From Podospora bellae-mahoneyi (Eukaryota > Ascomycota > Sordariomycetes > Sordariales > Podosporaceae), in NCBI RefSeq assembly GCF_035222275.1, contig NW_026946359.1, forward strand, positions 6,448,001-6,512,000: a stretch of DNA of 64,000 nucleotides, given 5' to 3'. Position 1 is the stretch's first letter. Each line of letters starts with the position of its first letter. The notes beneath the pieces were generated by a model that saw only the letters and a program-made list of their open reading frames with translations, was not told the origin of the DNA and did not search any database. Position numbers and translations under genes: made by a program. Shown one piece after another: positions 11,365 through 22,878 of this stretch.

Positions 11365-12005
11365 TTAACCCCTTCCTCTGCCACGGCCACCGCGACCGCC
11401 TCTTCCTCCACGCATGCCACGGCCACCGCGACCGCCGCCTCTGGCACCACCACGATCCACCTCCTTGCGGGCCTTGTTCTTGGGCTTGGAAGAGTCGTCG
11501 ATCAAGAGCGAGTCGAGGGGAAGCGAATCGGGGAGGATGTAATCTTTCGAGCTTGATGTTAGTAATTTGTCCTTTGAACTTTGTATTGGACCGCCAACTA
11601 CTCACAACGAATGGTGCTTCCGCGCTACAGAACCGGAACAGTCAGTGGCTTGTTCTTTGACGGCGTTTTGATTTCTAGAGCAATACGTACAACATTAAGA
11701 GTCTCCAGCTGAATCGTATCCTGCCCGCGAGGCGTCATCTTGACATTTCGGAGCGCCGTGTTCATTTGTGGGGAGACGGAGGCGATAGTTCCAGAGATGA
11801 TGGTGCCGCTATATACCTTCCCTATTAGCCTTCCGCTGGCAGTATTCCTTATAAGAGATTATTTTGTCGTACCCCTTCAGTTCAATCGTCACCGACTCGT
11901 TCTGGCATTTCATAAGAAATCTGGCGGCGAGAGTAATCGTTAGCTTTGGGCATTGCGCAAGGCTACTGCTGGCTGGAGGGCCTATGCGTACCTGACGAGC
12001 TTCAT
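11365..12005 (-). CDS. smd1: SmD1, core spliceosomal snRNP protein
   Basis: Five small exons (12005-11992, 11920-11873, 11808-11691, 11624-11606, 11543-11365) give 125 residues, a very intron-dense gene. Translation starts [29 protein letters not shown], the Sm1 motif, followed by [38 protein letters not shown] (Sm2) and [20 protein letters not shown]. The tail is an RG-rich region ([13 protein letters not shown]...), the usual target of arginine dimethylation in SmD1. The protein forms the heptameric Sm ring on U1, U2, U4 and U5 snRNAs. Exon 4 is only 19 nt. The family usually has Asn-Gly where this protein has Gly-Gly after ELK. Confidence 0.93.
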
Positions 12006-12500
12006 CTTGGCGGTCTCTGAGTATTATCGAAGTATTAAGATAGAGGGCTCGTGGAAAGCTTGACGGCTGATTTTCACCGTTGTTTATCGTCTTGTTGGAT
12101 CGCAATCGTTGGTCTTACTGGAGATGGTGAACAGTGGAGCTCTCAAGGTTGATGGCAGCGCGACGCGAAATTTGGAGCACGGGGCCGTGCACGTGCCCCC
12201 ATTCCGGGTTAGGGTTGTTTGCAGTGTTGTCAACTGCTTTACCAACACTGCTCTATTAAGGAGTCCTATCTCCTGCCGTTCCACATCATATGCTTTTGAA
12301 TTCTCCTCCAGTATGCATTGATGTATAGCCAAAATAGGCCCTGAAGCTACCATCGGTAATGTAGTAAGCGCAGATCTAGACTAGGATGAGAGACCACCCC
12401 CAGACCAAACTTCGACTATGTACAACTACTTCTCGCTATGCGCCTTGATTGGTGTTTCTCTAAGCTGGTTTAGCTTATGGTACACAGGTGGCTCGCACAT
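12006..12500. promoter_or_regulatory. Intergenic: SmD1 promoter and PKR1 3' region
   Basis: Both neighbours are on the minus strand, so the left part is the SmD1 promoter and the right part the PKR1 3' end. No further gene is visible. Confidence 0.4.
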
Positions 12501-13016
12501 TTATTTCTCCTTCTCGTTCTCATTCTCAGAGACCTTCTCCCATTCATCCTCAGTGCTGACGCCGCTTTTAAGTCCCTGGCTAGATCCTGGCTCCTCCACT
12601 GGTACCCTCAGCTTCAACTCGCCCTGGTTTTCTGCTGGCTCGACAACGGTGCTGACCGCCGCTGCTTCCGGTGTTGGCTTCTTCCCTTTGCCTAAGCTCG
12701 CCGTTGACTTCGATGCCTCCACCTCGGTCTCGCTGTCGTCGGAGGATGTTGGGATCTGAGCCGCCTTGGCCTTTCGCGCCTTCTCTTCCTCCTGTATTTG
12801 ATGAATGATCAACTCGCCCGCGAACCAATTGATAGACATCCACAGGCCGGCACAGATACCCGAGAGGATAATAAAGTGAATACTGTATGTGGCAAGCAAC
12901 ATGGCGGCCAACACCACCTGCAGGGCGGCGAAGGTGACATTCGTGGCTACAAGGAGCGTTGGCGTCGGTCCTGGGGTGAAGATGGACTCCCAAAGGTTCT
13001 GGAAAAACGAAGCCAT
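12501..13016 (-). CDS. pkr1: PKR1, V-ATPase assembly factor
   Basis: This intronless gene encodes 171 residues. MASFFQNLWESIFTPGPTPTLLVATN is the typical Pkr1 start. Two membrane helices follow (about 22-44, VTFAALQVVLAAMLLATYS, and 47-68, HFIILSGICAGLWMSINWF), then a short helix IHQIQEEEKARKAK and a long acidic Ser/Glu-rich tail ending in an alternating Glu/Asn/Lys run. The yeast protein sits in the ER and helps assemble the V-ATPase Vo sector. The fungal tail is longer than the membrane part and low in complexity. VMA4, another V-ATPase gene, lies 37 kb away. Confidence 0.88.
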   Translation of the reverse strand: MASFFQNLWESIFTPGPTPTLLVATNVTFAALQVVLAAMLLATYSIHFIILSGICAGLWMSINWFAGELIIHQIQEEEKARKAKAAQIPTSSDDSETEVEASKSTASLGKGKKPTPEAAAVSTVVEPAENQGELKLRVPVEEPGSSQGLKSGVSTEDEWEKVSENENEKEK

Positions 13017-14763
13017 GATTATGGGTTCGGATTTGTCGACTGGAGTTGGAAAGGTATGATGTTGAGGTCTTGATGTTTTGCGCAGGGACCGGCTAGCGTG
13101 GTGGTCTACAGGCGGGGTTTCGATGTCGTCGCAAATACTGGCAGTTGTTACGGAAGACTGAGTACAGGATTGTCAGCAATCAAGCAGTGGGTAAAGTGAC
13201 ATTTAATAATGAGACGGCCTGCCGAAGCCCAGCCCCGAAAGAGTGTCCAAAACCTGGCAGCAGCAGCCTGGCAATCGTCGCATGCCACGGTGGCAGGAAC
13301 GGGCAAAAGAGGCCACATACATACAGTGATCTCGAAGAGATGAACAGCTGATCTGTCACTTCGGGTCCCAAGACAGCGCGTCGAGTCGCGGGGCGATGCA
13401 GAATGTGGTTGTGGTTGGGCAGAGATGACGAACCGCGACGACGCCGTTCAAGGGACAGAAAACTGAAAGCCGTAGTCCACAGCCGTGCCAAGCGTCCACA
13501 CTCACTGGAGCAACGGTTTTCCACAAGCACGGAGAAAGAGCGGGGACAAACAGGAACAACACAACCAAGAGGCAAAGAAAGGGCATCAAAGACCCGGAGG
13601 ACTGAGCAATTAATACTGGGCGCAGATGTCCATAAACTGGAAACGCCGTTGTCGAGCGCTGTGCTGCTCTACAGCGGCAATAAATCAAAAGGTGACGGCG
13701 GGATTGCGCATGCAAGGAGGGGTCCTCTGGCGTCAGCGATGGCTTCCATCTATGGACTTCCACCTTCCGCATCGGCATCAACCGGCGAGGGCTGCATCTG
13801 AAAATAGCCTTCTCCCGTCGAACAATTCCTCTCTGGCTTGGGTCACACTCTGAATCCAACATCGGGAACGCGAAAGCTGATCAGGCAGAGCAAACCACTG
13901 ACCTCAGCACGAGGGGCATGCGGACATGGTGGGGTTGAGTTCAAGTGACAAGCCGAGCCAAGACGGACCAGGCCAACGCCAGAGAACATGTGCCGACCAG
14001 GATGTGTAAGAGCGCCAAGACGTGTATTCGTGGTGTATGCTGTGCACAGTACAGCGTAGAGAGCCCCGAGGTGAAGAGGGCCACAGAGACTGAAAGCATC
14101 CGCCGTAGGGTTCGGTGTACAGATTTGGTCTTCTACAGGAATGTCACAAATTCCATTATCAGCTGTCCAGTCACCCATTCCTAGCCATTCGAGATCGAGA
14201 ACCGCTCTAGTCGAAATCTGGGGTTGGAAGCGCTATTCCCAATTTGGCCTTGTTTGCCGTCTGGACCAGCTTGGCTTGGCCGCTGCTCCGCTCGTGCCCG
14301 TTGCCCTGTGCGCTCAGGAGCGGGCGGATCTCTCCACACAGGGCTGCAACACCACCCCAGCCGCCCACGACAAACACTGTATTGATACGTTCGCGTCGAG
14401 AACGGGCCCTTTGACGCGTCTCCTGCCATCGTTTGAATCATCAGTCCATCATCGTCGTTCCTCCTGAGTTGTTGCTTTAAGTAATAGGCGCCATCAGCAG
14501 CATCAAAACTTGTATTAGTGCACCGGGCCATTCAAGCTTCCCGAAACTCAATCACACACGGCGCATAGAAAGCCAGGCCCCAGCCAGTCCCATCGACAAC
14601 GCGAGCCACCGATTCGCTCGTCGAGATATATTTGCGTTTCCGTTCAATCAACTTCTCAACTTCGGGGTGCTGCCGGGGCATCTCCAAACGAGAGGATACC
14701 AGCAGGGGTATCCTGCCGGGCGATGAGAGTTGCTCGCTTGGCCTGAAGGAGGCTCCGTCAGCC
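13017..14763. promoter_or_regulatory. Divergent region PKR1 / F-box-like gene
   Basis: This 1.75 kb region separates two divergent genes. Long overlapping frames occur on both strands (for example 13356-13862), but they have no domain-like or repeated features and their composition is that of GC-rich noncoding DNA. No tandem repeat is seen. Confidence 0.4.
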
Positions 14764-17691
14764 ATGGACACCCCAATCGAAGCACCCAGCGGAACACCTC
14801 AAGGAAACTCTACTCAAGTTGTTACCGACTATATTAGAGAGAAGGACCAAGAGCGCAATGTTACCCCCAGACAGGGTAGACCCCTCACCTTGCTCGAACT
14901 TCCAGTCGATATTTTGCAGCTGATCGTTAAGGAGGTATCTTTGTTCCTATCAAGCCTTCATGCGAGTGCCGTACTGACATGGTGCCCTCCAGATTACTCA
15001 TACAAACGATCTGACTGCACTTGCCTTGACGAACTCGGCTCTACACGGGCTTGCTACACCTCTGATATACTCACGGTTCGATATTGTTTGGCCAGATGGA
15101 CACATCACGGCAACAGAATCCAAAAGCGTGGACGCCTTGACCTACGGGCTCAAGACGCTGTGTCTCGGAAGCGCTTTTGCTCGCACCATGCGCAGAGCAT
15201 TTCCACGAAATACGCGTCAACTTGCTAAGTTCAAGGGTAACGAGTATGCACAATACATCAAGAAGTTCTCGCTGGGCAACGGGCCGGCCGACTGGGTTGC
15301 TGAGTACATGATCAGTAAAGAGAGTGGAACAATGCTTGGGACCATGGTGGCACTCGCGATCGCCAAAATGAAAAACCTCGAGACGTTCATATGGGACATG
15401 CCCACCGGTGTGCTGTCCGACATCTTCATGGCGCTGGCATCCTTGGCTGAGCAGCCCGACAGAGACTGTAAGCTCAGCAGGGTCTGGGTCCGCTGGCATG
15501 ACAACTCGGAGCAGTCCGGCAACTCTGCTTCTCAGAACGGAAATTCAGTGGCGGGTACAACTGCACTTGTTCCCCAAGGGAGCCATGTCACAACTGTGGG
15601 AATAATGCTTCCAGAAAACGCCGCCCACCCTTCACCTCGGCCTCCAGTCTCTTACGCGAATTACCACTGCGAATACCCAACTTTTAGCGTCTTGCCTCCA
15701 CTCACGAGCTTGACCGTGCTGGACATTGATGAAGTGGGCTACCTGGACGAGATGGCCATACTTATAGAGCGCTCCAAGGATACGCTTCAAGAACTCCGTG
15801 TGGGTATCTCAGCAAATGCGGTACACAAGGACTTTGCTCAGGCTTGGGATGGGCCTGGCTTACGACAAGTGGACCACAAAGCCCAGTTTCCAGGAGGCAG
15901 CACAATTGGCGAGAGGCGTCTAGGGGGCGTTATCGGTGTCCTGGTTGGGAAGATCTATGACATCAGGCAACACCGCTCTTTAAGAGGCAAGATGAAGCTC
16001 GTAGCCGTTGCTGGTTCTGCCACAGAGAACAACGCTTCGCCAACCACACCAGTCTCGACAGCCTCCTCACAGTCACCATTAACTGGGAACTCCTCACCCA
16101 GTAGCGCTTCCGGCCCATCGCAGACTCAGCAGTCCGAAGACGATACTGCTGCGGACAAAGGACAGCCGAATGCCTCGGACAAGAAGAAAGATTGGTTGAA
16201 AGGTGGCAGGGGTAGTAATCCGACAGCTGGCCCTAAGAAGGTTCTGGACGGCAAACTCAAACTACAGACCCTTGAGCTCGAGCGAGTGACACTATCACTG
16301 CATGTCTGTAGGCAGGCGTTAGATTGGACGGTGTTGACAAATCTGACGCTCCTCGACTGTGCCCAGCACGAGAACCTATGGAAGATGCTACGCAAGAATT
16401 TTCAGCCGACATCTGTCAACAACGGAATCAGCCTTTCTCCCAACGGGTCCAGGATGGCAGCATCAAACGCACCCTTGCAGTACCATCTCGCCCTCAAGTC
16501 AATTCATACAGACATTACTACCTTGGCTCTGGTCAACTTCATCAGAGAGACCCTTGCGCCTAACACCCTTGAAGTCTTGTTCTTGCAAGATCGCAGACGA
16601 GATTCCAGCCCCCCAGTTCCGCTGGCTGAAGTCTTCAAAGGTTGTCTGAGAAGACATCCACAAAGCCTGCGGAAACTCCTGCTGGATAGCTCTGCCAAAC
16701 CCCCTGCCAACCCCAATGTTGCTAATAACGACAACACCAGGTGGAGAAGTTGGGCTCTAAGTACGGAGGTTGTACAGTACCTCACCAGCGGACGCATGGT
16801 CAATCTGAGGGAATTGGCCGTGTCGTTGGAATACAAGGACTGGGTAAGCAAATTACTTTGTCTTTCCCTTAAAAGGGACCAAGCTAACAGACTATATAGC
16901 ACACCTTCCTACAACGCCTCTTCAACCTTCAGCAGCTGCGTTCTCTTAACATTGCTCACGTGGCAGACTACCCAGGCGGGAAACTCGAACCGCGAGAGCT
17001 CGCCCATCAGATTGCAGACATTATTACCCTGAGACTCGAAATTCGGCTTTGCTACGTTGGTGTCGGTAGTAAATGCTTTGAAATGCTTGAATCCCGCGAG
17101 ACAGGTTCATCAAGCGCAGCAGACTCCAGTGGTGGAACAACCACGCCGGATATTTCGGCTCCTCCAGCAATAGCGAATCCCTTTACTGGGCAGATGAACG
17201 GCATATTTTCCAATAATGGCTTCAACAACATCAACGCCGGTGCAACGTCAGCCAATGGGGTTGATTTGGGGGATGCGGAGGATACATCGGAAGACGAGAA
17301 TGACCACCAGTCGGACAACTCGGATGAGCAGTCTGAGAATGGCGAAGACGAAGGGGAGCTCGAGGAGGAAGATGAAGACGACGACAACACTCCTACCACG
17401 GCGACTAGCGATCCCGAGGAGACACAAAGTGAGGATGACGGGGATGAGGATGATGACCAGACCACAGGGACTGGGATAGGAGGCACCACGGCTGGGACGA
17501 ACAGCAATAACGCCAACAACAACAACAACAACAACAACAGCAACAGCAACAACAACAGTGCGGACTTGGTCGATGAGTATGACGACGGCTGGGTCGAGTC
17601 AGGGGCTAATTCGGTGAAGCTACGGCTGAGGGAGATCTTGTTCTATGATGACAAGGTTGCTATCTTCAAGGCTAGGCATGGAAAGTTGTAG
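14764..17691 (+). CDS. F-box-like protein with acidic and poly-Asn C-terminal tracts
   Basis: Three exons (14764-14934, 14993-16843, 16900-17691) give 937 residues. The N-terminal stretch PLTLLELPVDILQLIVKEITHTNDLTALALTNSALHGLATPLIYS (about 40-85) has the LPxDIL..I form of an F-box, suggesting a substrate receptor for an SCF ubiquitin ligase. The middle (about 100-680) has scattered Leu-rich segments (LTSLTVLDIDEVGYLDEM, LTNLTLLDCAQHENL, LFNLQQLRSLNI) separated by Ser/Thr/Pro-rich low-complexity sequence, consistent with degenerate leucine-rich repeats. The end carries a Glu/Asp-rich tract (about 800-850) and an Asn tract encoded by AAC repeats at 17512-17557, followed by a conserved-looking VKLRLREILFYDDKVAIFKARHGKL. 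The specific substrate is unknown. Confidence 0.75.
17512..17557 (+). repeat. (AAC)n microsatellite coding poly-Asn
   Basis: An almost pure run of AAC triplets, with a few AGC, encodes about fifteen Asn residues broken by Ser. It is prone to length change but stays in frame. Confidence 0.85.
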
Positions 17692-19120
17692 GAGTCCAGC
17701 TGTAGCCAGGAGACTCTGCAGGCAAGTTGGAGGTGGGACACGTTCTTGTAATGACGGCGGGTGATGCGGCGTGACGCGAGACCCTGCGAACCACAGCGTT
17801 GTCTTCTAGCTTTACTTTTATTATCTCTATCGGTTTGTGGTTTATGCCAGGAGACTTTTGGTATGGTGGTTGGCAAATGGGCGGGATTCCAACCCAAAGG
17901 AAACAAGTGAAGCGACATTGATTTGGCATGGATGCAGTGGGAAAGGGGGGATATCAAGCGGGCTTTCTTTTCTTTGCTTGTTGTAGTCTCTGTTGGTTGC
18001 TTTTACTTTTGCTACTTGCGGTGGACTTTTGTCTTGAAGGTCGAGCATTGCTATGCATAGCATTTGCTTTGGTTGAAGAGAAGGCGAGTTCTCGAGCGCA
18101 TGGTTTTCTTCATTGTTTCTTTACGTTGTTGGACCCTTTTCGTTCATTCCTTTGTGCTTCTTGCTGCTGTTGTGATAGGGCTTGTTGGAGGTAGTTTGAA
18201 ACAAGGTAGTCGGGATCTCTGAAGACGGAAGAAGCAGAGGAAACGCAAGTTTTATTATGAGCACACGCACATCCAGAATTTTCGAGCACTTTTATTTCCA
18301 TGATGGTCTTCCGATGCGATGAAACTGGGTGATGATATCTGCCGCTCTGGGTACCTATCGAATCAGATCAGGCCGTACTATGCGTCAAAGCTCACCGCAA
18401 GGAACAGGAACAAGAAGCTACCTATTGAGCAGCGGTCATCAAATGTTGACGAAACGCCATTGCAGATGCCACCACGATGCTATATCCATGCACGTGCGCT
18501 GTTTTGTGGCCGTAAGCGGTTTGCACAAGGTCCAACATTCCGGTGACAGGCGTGTGTGATGCGGTTGGGATCGGTAAGTTGTGGAAGATGAATTTCCAGT
18601 GCACCATCTTCCGGTCGCTTCCGCCAGTCTTATATTCCTCCATGTTCTCATCCAGTTGCTTGGGCCAAATGCTGCGCATCCTTGCCCTTTGCAGTTATCA
18701 ATCTGATCGCATTCAGGATCAGGGTCCATCTGATGCAGGAACCTTACAAAAAGCTGGGACGACACCAATGCGCTGTGCAGTGGCATTTGTATCGGTCCCT
18801 CCTATCCAACCAGAGTGAGCATGACATAATGAAAGCAGTTTGACAGGTACAACCATTCTGCGACCAAGACCTTGACAAGGCCTCTGCAGCCATATCGTAT
18901 CACTGCGCAGGTTGTCAGACTGGAGATTGCAGTGTGCCCAGTGACACCTGGTTTGGCTATCAACCTCACCAAACACTCTCCCAGCATTGATGCCAAGCAA
19001 ATGTCGGGCGTCAGTGTGGAATGCTGCGAAGAGGCTTCCCGTGAGACATTGGCCGCCCTCGGCGGACTCTGAGCGTTATGAGACATTTGTCAGATAAACC
19101 GGTGGGTTGGGGTTGTCAGA
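17692..19120. other. Convergent intergenic region
   Basis: This 1.4 kb holds the 3' ends of the F-box-like and WBP11-like genes. A T/G-rich stretch at 17930-18190 is likely part of a 3' UTR. Short frames on both strands do not resemble proteins. Confidence 0.45.
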
Positions 19121-19980
19121 TTAGTTGTCTTCGTCTTCCACTTCCTCAAGCGTCACCCCATGAGGAACCTTGCTTGGGGCAGATTGCTGGGTGTCAGGCG
19201 CCCGAAGGTAGCCTTCCCGTTCCAATTGATCAGCTTCTTCAGGCTCGAGGAGGCCGCCTTGTCCCTTGCCCTTTTCAATCTTCATACGCACATGTGTGGG
19301 AACAAATGCGCTGACCGCCTCCTTCCGCAAGTCTCTCACCACCGGCTTGGCCTCGTACACTATCTTGGACTCCACAACTGGTGCTGGCGTGGCAGAATTT
19401 TCTGACTGAGCCCTTTCTGTCACTGGCTCCTGGTTTGCGTTTCTTTTGGCCCGACGCTTGGCGTACCATTCGTCCATGATCTCTTTGGGGATAGGCGGCG
19501 GTGTGTCTCGCGGCATAGGTATTCTTCTCACGTCCTCGGGAACATCACTGTCGTCACTCGACTCGTCCTCGTCTCTTCTCCGCTTCCCAAGTACTCCGTC
19601 GTTTCTCTGGCCTGACTTTGACGGACCCCCACGACCAAACTGGGGCGCTCGGTCTCCGAGAGCTTCACGAGCTTTCTTGACTGCCTTCAAGTCCTTCTCC
19701 AACGCCTCGAGTGACTGCTCTTCGAGAGCGGTAAGCTTCCCGCCGCCTTCTTTTATAGCCTTAAGATCGTTGATTTGCTGTTCTATTCTGGCCGGATTCC
19801 TCTGGGCGAGCTTCTCGTTTCTTCTCGCTTGCTGCTCTGCTTTGCCTGTGGACGCGCAGCATGTTAGTCATCGGCCTCAGCACAGTCATTGGGAAGAGAA
19901 AACGCACCTTTCTTGACAGCCTTGGCCTTGTCAGCCTTGTGCTGGGCCTGTACTGGGTTGTACTTCTTTTCTTTTGCCAT
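19121..19980 (-). CDS. WBP11-domain pre-mRNA splicing factor
   Basis: Two exons (19980-19908 and 19845-19121) give 265 residues. The start MAKEKKYNPVQAQHKADKAK, the KAVKKGKAEQQARRNEKLAQRNPARIEQQI segment and a long charged helix form the N-terminal WBP11 domain found in human WBP11/NpwBP and fungal relatives. RRIPMPRDTPPPIPKEIMDEW is a proline-rich patch that in relatives binds WW domains. The C-terminal SAFVPTHVRMKIEKGKGQGG matches fungal members. The protein is likely nuclear and associated with the spliceosome. Splicing at GTGCGT...CCACAG keeps the frame. It is divergent from DBF2. Confidence 0.8.
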
Positions 19981-20635
19981 GCTGCAAGTCCGCTGCTGAA
20001 CTCAGGGGCCCGCGTGTTCTCGATATTGTCCCGGTTGCCCCTTGTGGACGCGCCGATGTAGTGATAGCTGAGTTTATAACCTCGTTCCTTTTCAACAGCT
20101 GCTTCGGTGATCGATATGTGAGATTGCGAAGGGATGGTGCGCGAGAGTGGCTGGCTGAAGATTCTCCAATCCAACTTGCAGTGACGCGACCTAGCAGCTG
20201 GACTGAGCAGTGCCAAGACATGAAAGCACAGACCACACCCCGCCATCTGGCCGGCCGGTTGGAGCACTCGCAGGAGCCGTTACCCCTCCAACAAGTGTTG
20301 ACGCAGCCCCTCTGGCGCAAGCTGCCCAATCAGAGCGGGAGAGAACGAGTTGGGTCGTCATGATTTCAGCTTGTCTCCATCTGCGCGCGACTGCTTGGTC
20401 TCCTGCGTGGAGGCACACCAGAGACGCTTGACATCATCTTCCGGTCTTCTCCTGAGCTTTGTTTTGTACCGGCATCCCATCTCTTAACCCCTACTGCTGG
20501 AACAGACAACGGACAGGCCGCAGGGTAGTCGACAGACATCAGCATATCTTACTATCAGGCTATTTATCGACCTGCAGAGACAAGGTCAAGCCATCACATC
20601 TCCACACATCGCTTCGGCGCACCCCTGACACGGCC
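19981..20635. promoter_or_regulatory. Divergent promoter region WBP11-like / DBF2
   Basis: This 655 bp region separates two divergent genes. A CCAAT pentamer lies near 20169. The DBF2 side ends in a CA-rich leader with no G runs. No TATA box stands out. Confidence 0.45.
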
Positions 20636-22749
20636 ATGGCGAGCTTCATGGCCAATCTATTCCCCGGTGGGAAACAGGACAATCGCCCCTCCACACCGAT
20701 CAAAACCAACTTCACAACCCCAGTCAGCACTCCACAGGGCAGCCCCAGCAAGCGAACAGTACCTCCCGGCGCCCATGATCTTCCTACCGCCGCCTTTGAT
20801 GGTCTGAAGCTCGCAGCACCGCCCGGCATGGGCATCCTCGACAGTCCCGTCAAGCTGGGTCGCCCACAAAGCGTTGCGGCCCCATTATCTCCTGGCAAGA
20901 GCAACGTGCAGCATTTCGAGGAGGGGCCATCGGCCGTTGAGCATAGTCTTGTCCACAAGAACGCCACGCAGGGTGGCAGTCCCCTGAGAAGCCACATGCA
21001 AGAAAACACACCACCCGTCTCGTTGCGCGACCCTTTCCAAGAGCCGACATATCAGCCAAGTCATGCCGCCCTCTCTCGTCAAGAGCTCTACCAGCCACGA
21101 GAGCGAGAGAGACCGCAAGGGACTGTCAAGAAGTTCAACACGACACGGGGTCTCACCGCCGAGGAGCGAGAGATCTTGTCAAAGCCAAACGTTAAGCGCT
21201 TGGTCAATGTCACTCAGTTGTGTAAGTCTAGTTTCAGCACTCATGATGAGCATCCCTGCTGATACATACGACGGATAGACTTCCTCGATTACTACTTTGA
21301 TCTCCTGACCTATGTCGGTCAAAGACAGAACCGCCTCAATGCATTCAAGGCGGAATATCCCGAGCCGCCCGAGACCGACCCAGAGACGTACAAGCAAATG
21401 TGGTCAAAGTACGCCGGTCGAGAACGCGCCAATCTCCGCAAGAGGCGAGTCCGGTTGAGGCAAGGTGATTTCCAGATTCTCACCCAAGTTGGCCAGGGCG
21501 GTTACGGTCAAGTCTTCCTCGCGCAAAAGAAGGATACCAAGGAGGTGTGCGCGCTCAAGGTGATGAGCAAAAAGCTGCTGTTCAAGCTCGACGAGATTAG
21601 ACATGTCTTGACGGAGAGAGACATTCTGACAACGGCCAAGAGCGAGTGGCTGGTCCGCCTGCTGTACTCGTTCCAGGATGACAAGAATATCTATCTTGCC
21701 ATGGAATACGTACCAGGCGGTGACTTCCGGACGCTTCTCAACAACACTGGGGTGTTGTCCAACAGGCATGCACGGTTCTACATCGCGGAAATGTTCTGCT
21801 CGGTTGATGCCTTGCACCAGCTGGGCTACATTCATCGCGATCTCAAGCCGGAAAACTTCCTGGTCGACTCCACCGGCCATGTGAAGCTCACTGATTTTGG
21901 CCTGGCGGCCGGTTTCCTCGCACCCGCTAAGATCGAGTCGATGAGGATCCGGCTGGAGAAGGCGTCCGAGACGTCGGTTCCGTTCGGTAAGCCAATGGAC
22001 CAGCGTACGGTGGCAGAGCGTCGGGAGGGATATCGGTCCATGAGGGACAAGGATGTGAACTACGCCAAGTCGATTGTCGGCTCGCCCGATTACATGGCTC
22101 CCGAGGTGCTCAGGGGAGAGGAGTATGACTTTACGGTTGATTACTGGAGTTTGGGGTGCATGTTGTTTGAAGCGTTGACGGGGTTCCCCCCGTTTGCCGG
22201 CAGCAACGCGGATGAGACGTGGAGGAATCTGAAGCACTGGCGGGAGGTGCTGAAGAGGCCGGTGTGGGAAGATCCGAGCTACTTTTTGAGCAACCGGACA
22301 TGGAACTTTATCACAACGTGAGTACCACCCACCATAAAGGCAACATTGTCGGCGATCAGAAAACTGACACAGTTCGAAGTTGCATCAACTCCCGATCCAA
22401 GCGCTTCTCCAATATCAAGGATATCCAGAACCACCCCTACTTTGCCGAAGTGGACTGGGAAATACTCAGAGAGACCAAGGCGCCGTTCGTCCCCGAGCTC
22501 GACTCCGAGACGGACGCCGGCTACTTTGACGACTTTTCCAACGAGGCAGATATGGCCAAGTACAAGGAAGTGCACGACAAGCAGCAGGCACTTGAGGGCA
22601 TGGCCGACAGGGATGATGAGATGAGCAAGAGCTTGTTTGTCGGGTTTACCTTCCGGCACCGCAAGCCGGCGAATGAGGATGGCAGCAGCCCAAGAAAGAA
22701 GATTCCGTTTGAGGAGGACGCGGCCCCTTCTTTTGGCACCATGCTGTAG
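20636..22749 (+). CDS. dbf2: DBF2/SidB-type NDR kinase of the septation network
   Basis: Three exons (20636-21221, 21279-22317, 22380-22749) give 664 residues. The N-terminal 150 residues are Ser/Pro-rich. The Mob1-binding helix region spans the first splice (NVTQLYFLDYYFDLLTYVGQRQNRL). The kinase starts near 260 with GQGGYGQVF, then CALKVMSKK, HRDLKPEN (about 380), DFG, an insert of about 50 residues before the activation loop as in all NDR kinases, SIVGSPDYMAPE (about 459), and the hydrophobic motif FVGFTFRHR (about 626). Dbf2 kinases, bound to Mob1, drive cytokinesis and septation at the spindle pole body and septum. The second acceptor must be at 22378-22379 rather than the AG at 22371-22372. 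The frame ends at TAG 22747 but coding-like sequence continues. Confidence 0.92.
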
Positions 22750-22878
22750 GCTCAGCAGAGGAGGTCCAAGGGGGCGCATTTGCAGTCCTCACCTGGGAAG
22801 CCGAGGGACTGGATGAAGGAGCTGAGGGGGGCACAGGAAGAGGTGGAGAGGAGAAGGAGGGAGTTTAAGTTGATGTGA
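22750..22878 (+). other. In-frame coding-like extension after the DBF2 TAG
   Basis: Directly after the TAG, the same frame stays open for 42 codons to a TGA at 22876-22878. The codons mostly end in G or C (AAG, GAG, CTG, AGG), as in the gene itself, and would encode a Lys/Arg/Glu-rich piece with DWMKELRGAQEEVERRR, a likely amphipathic helix. No GT...AG pair of sensible length removes the stop. It may be a readthrough tail, a recent nonsense mutation, a sequence error or chance. Confidence 0.45.

Noticed and set aside
13017-14763. Possible extra gene between PKR1 and the F-box-like gene
   Set aside because: Overlapping frames on both strands with equal claims and no domain-like sequence; treated as a divergent promoter.
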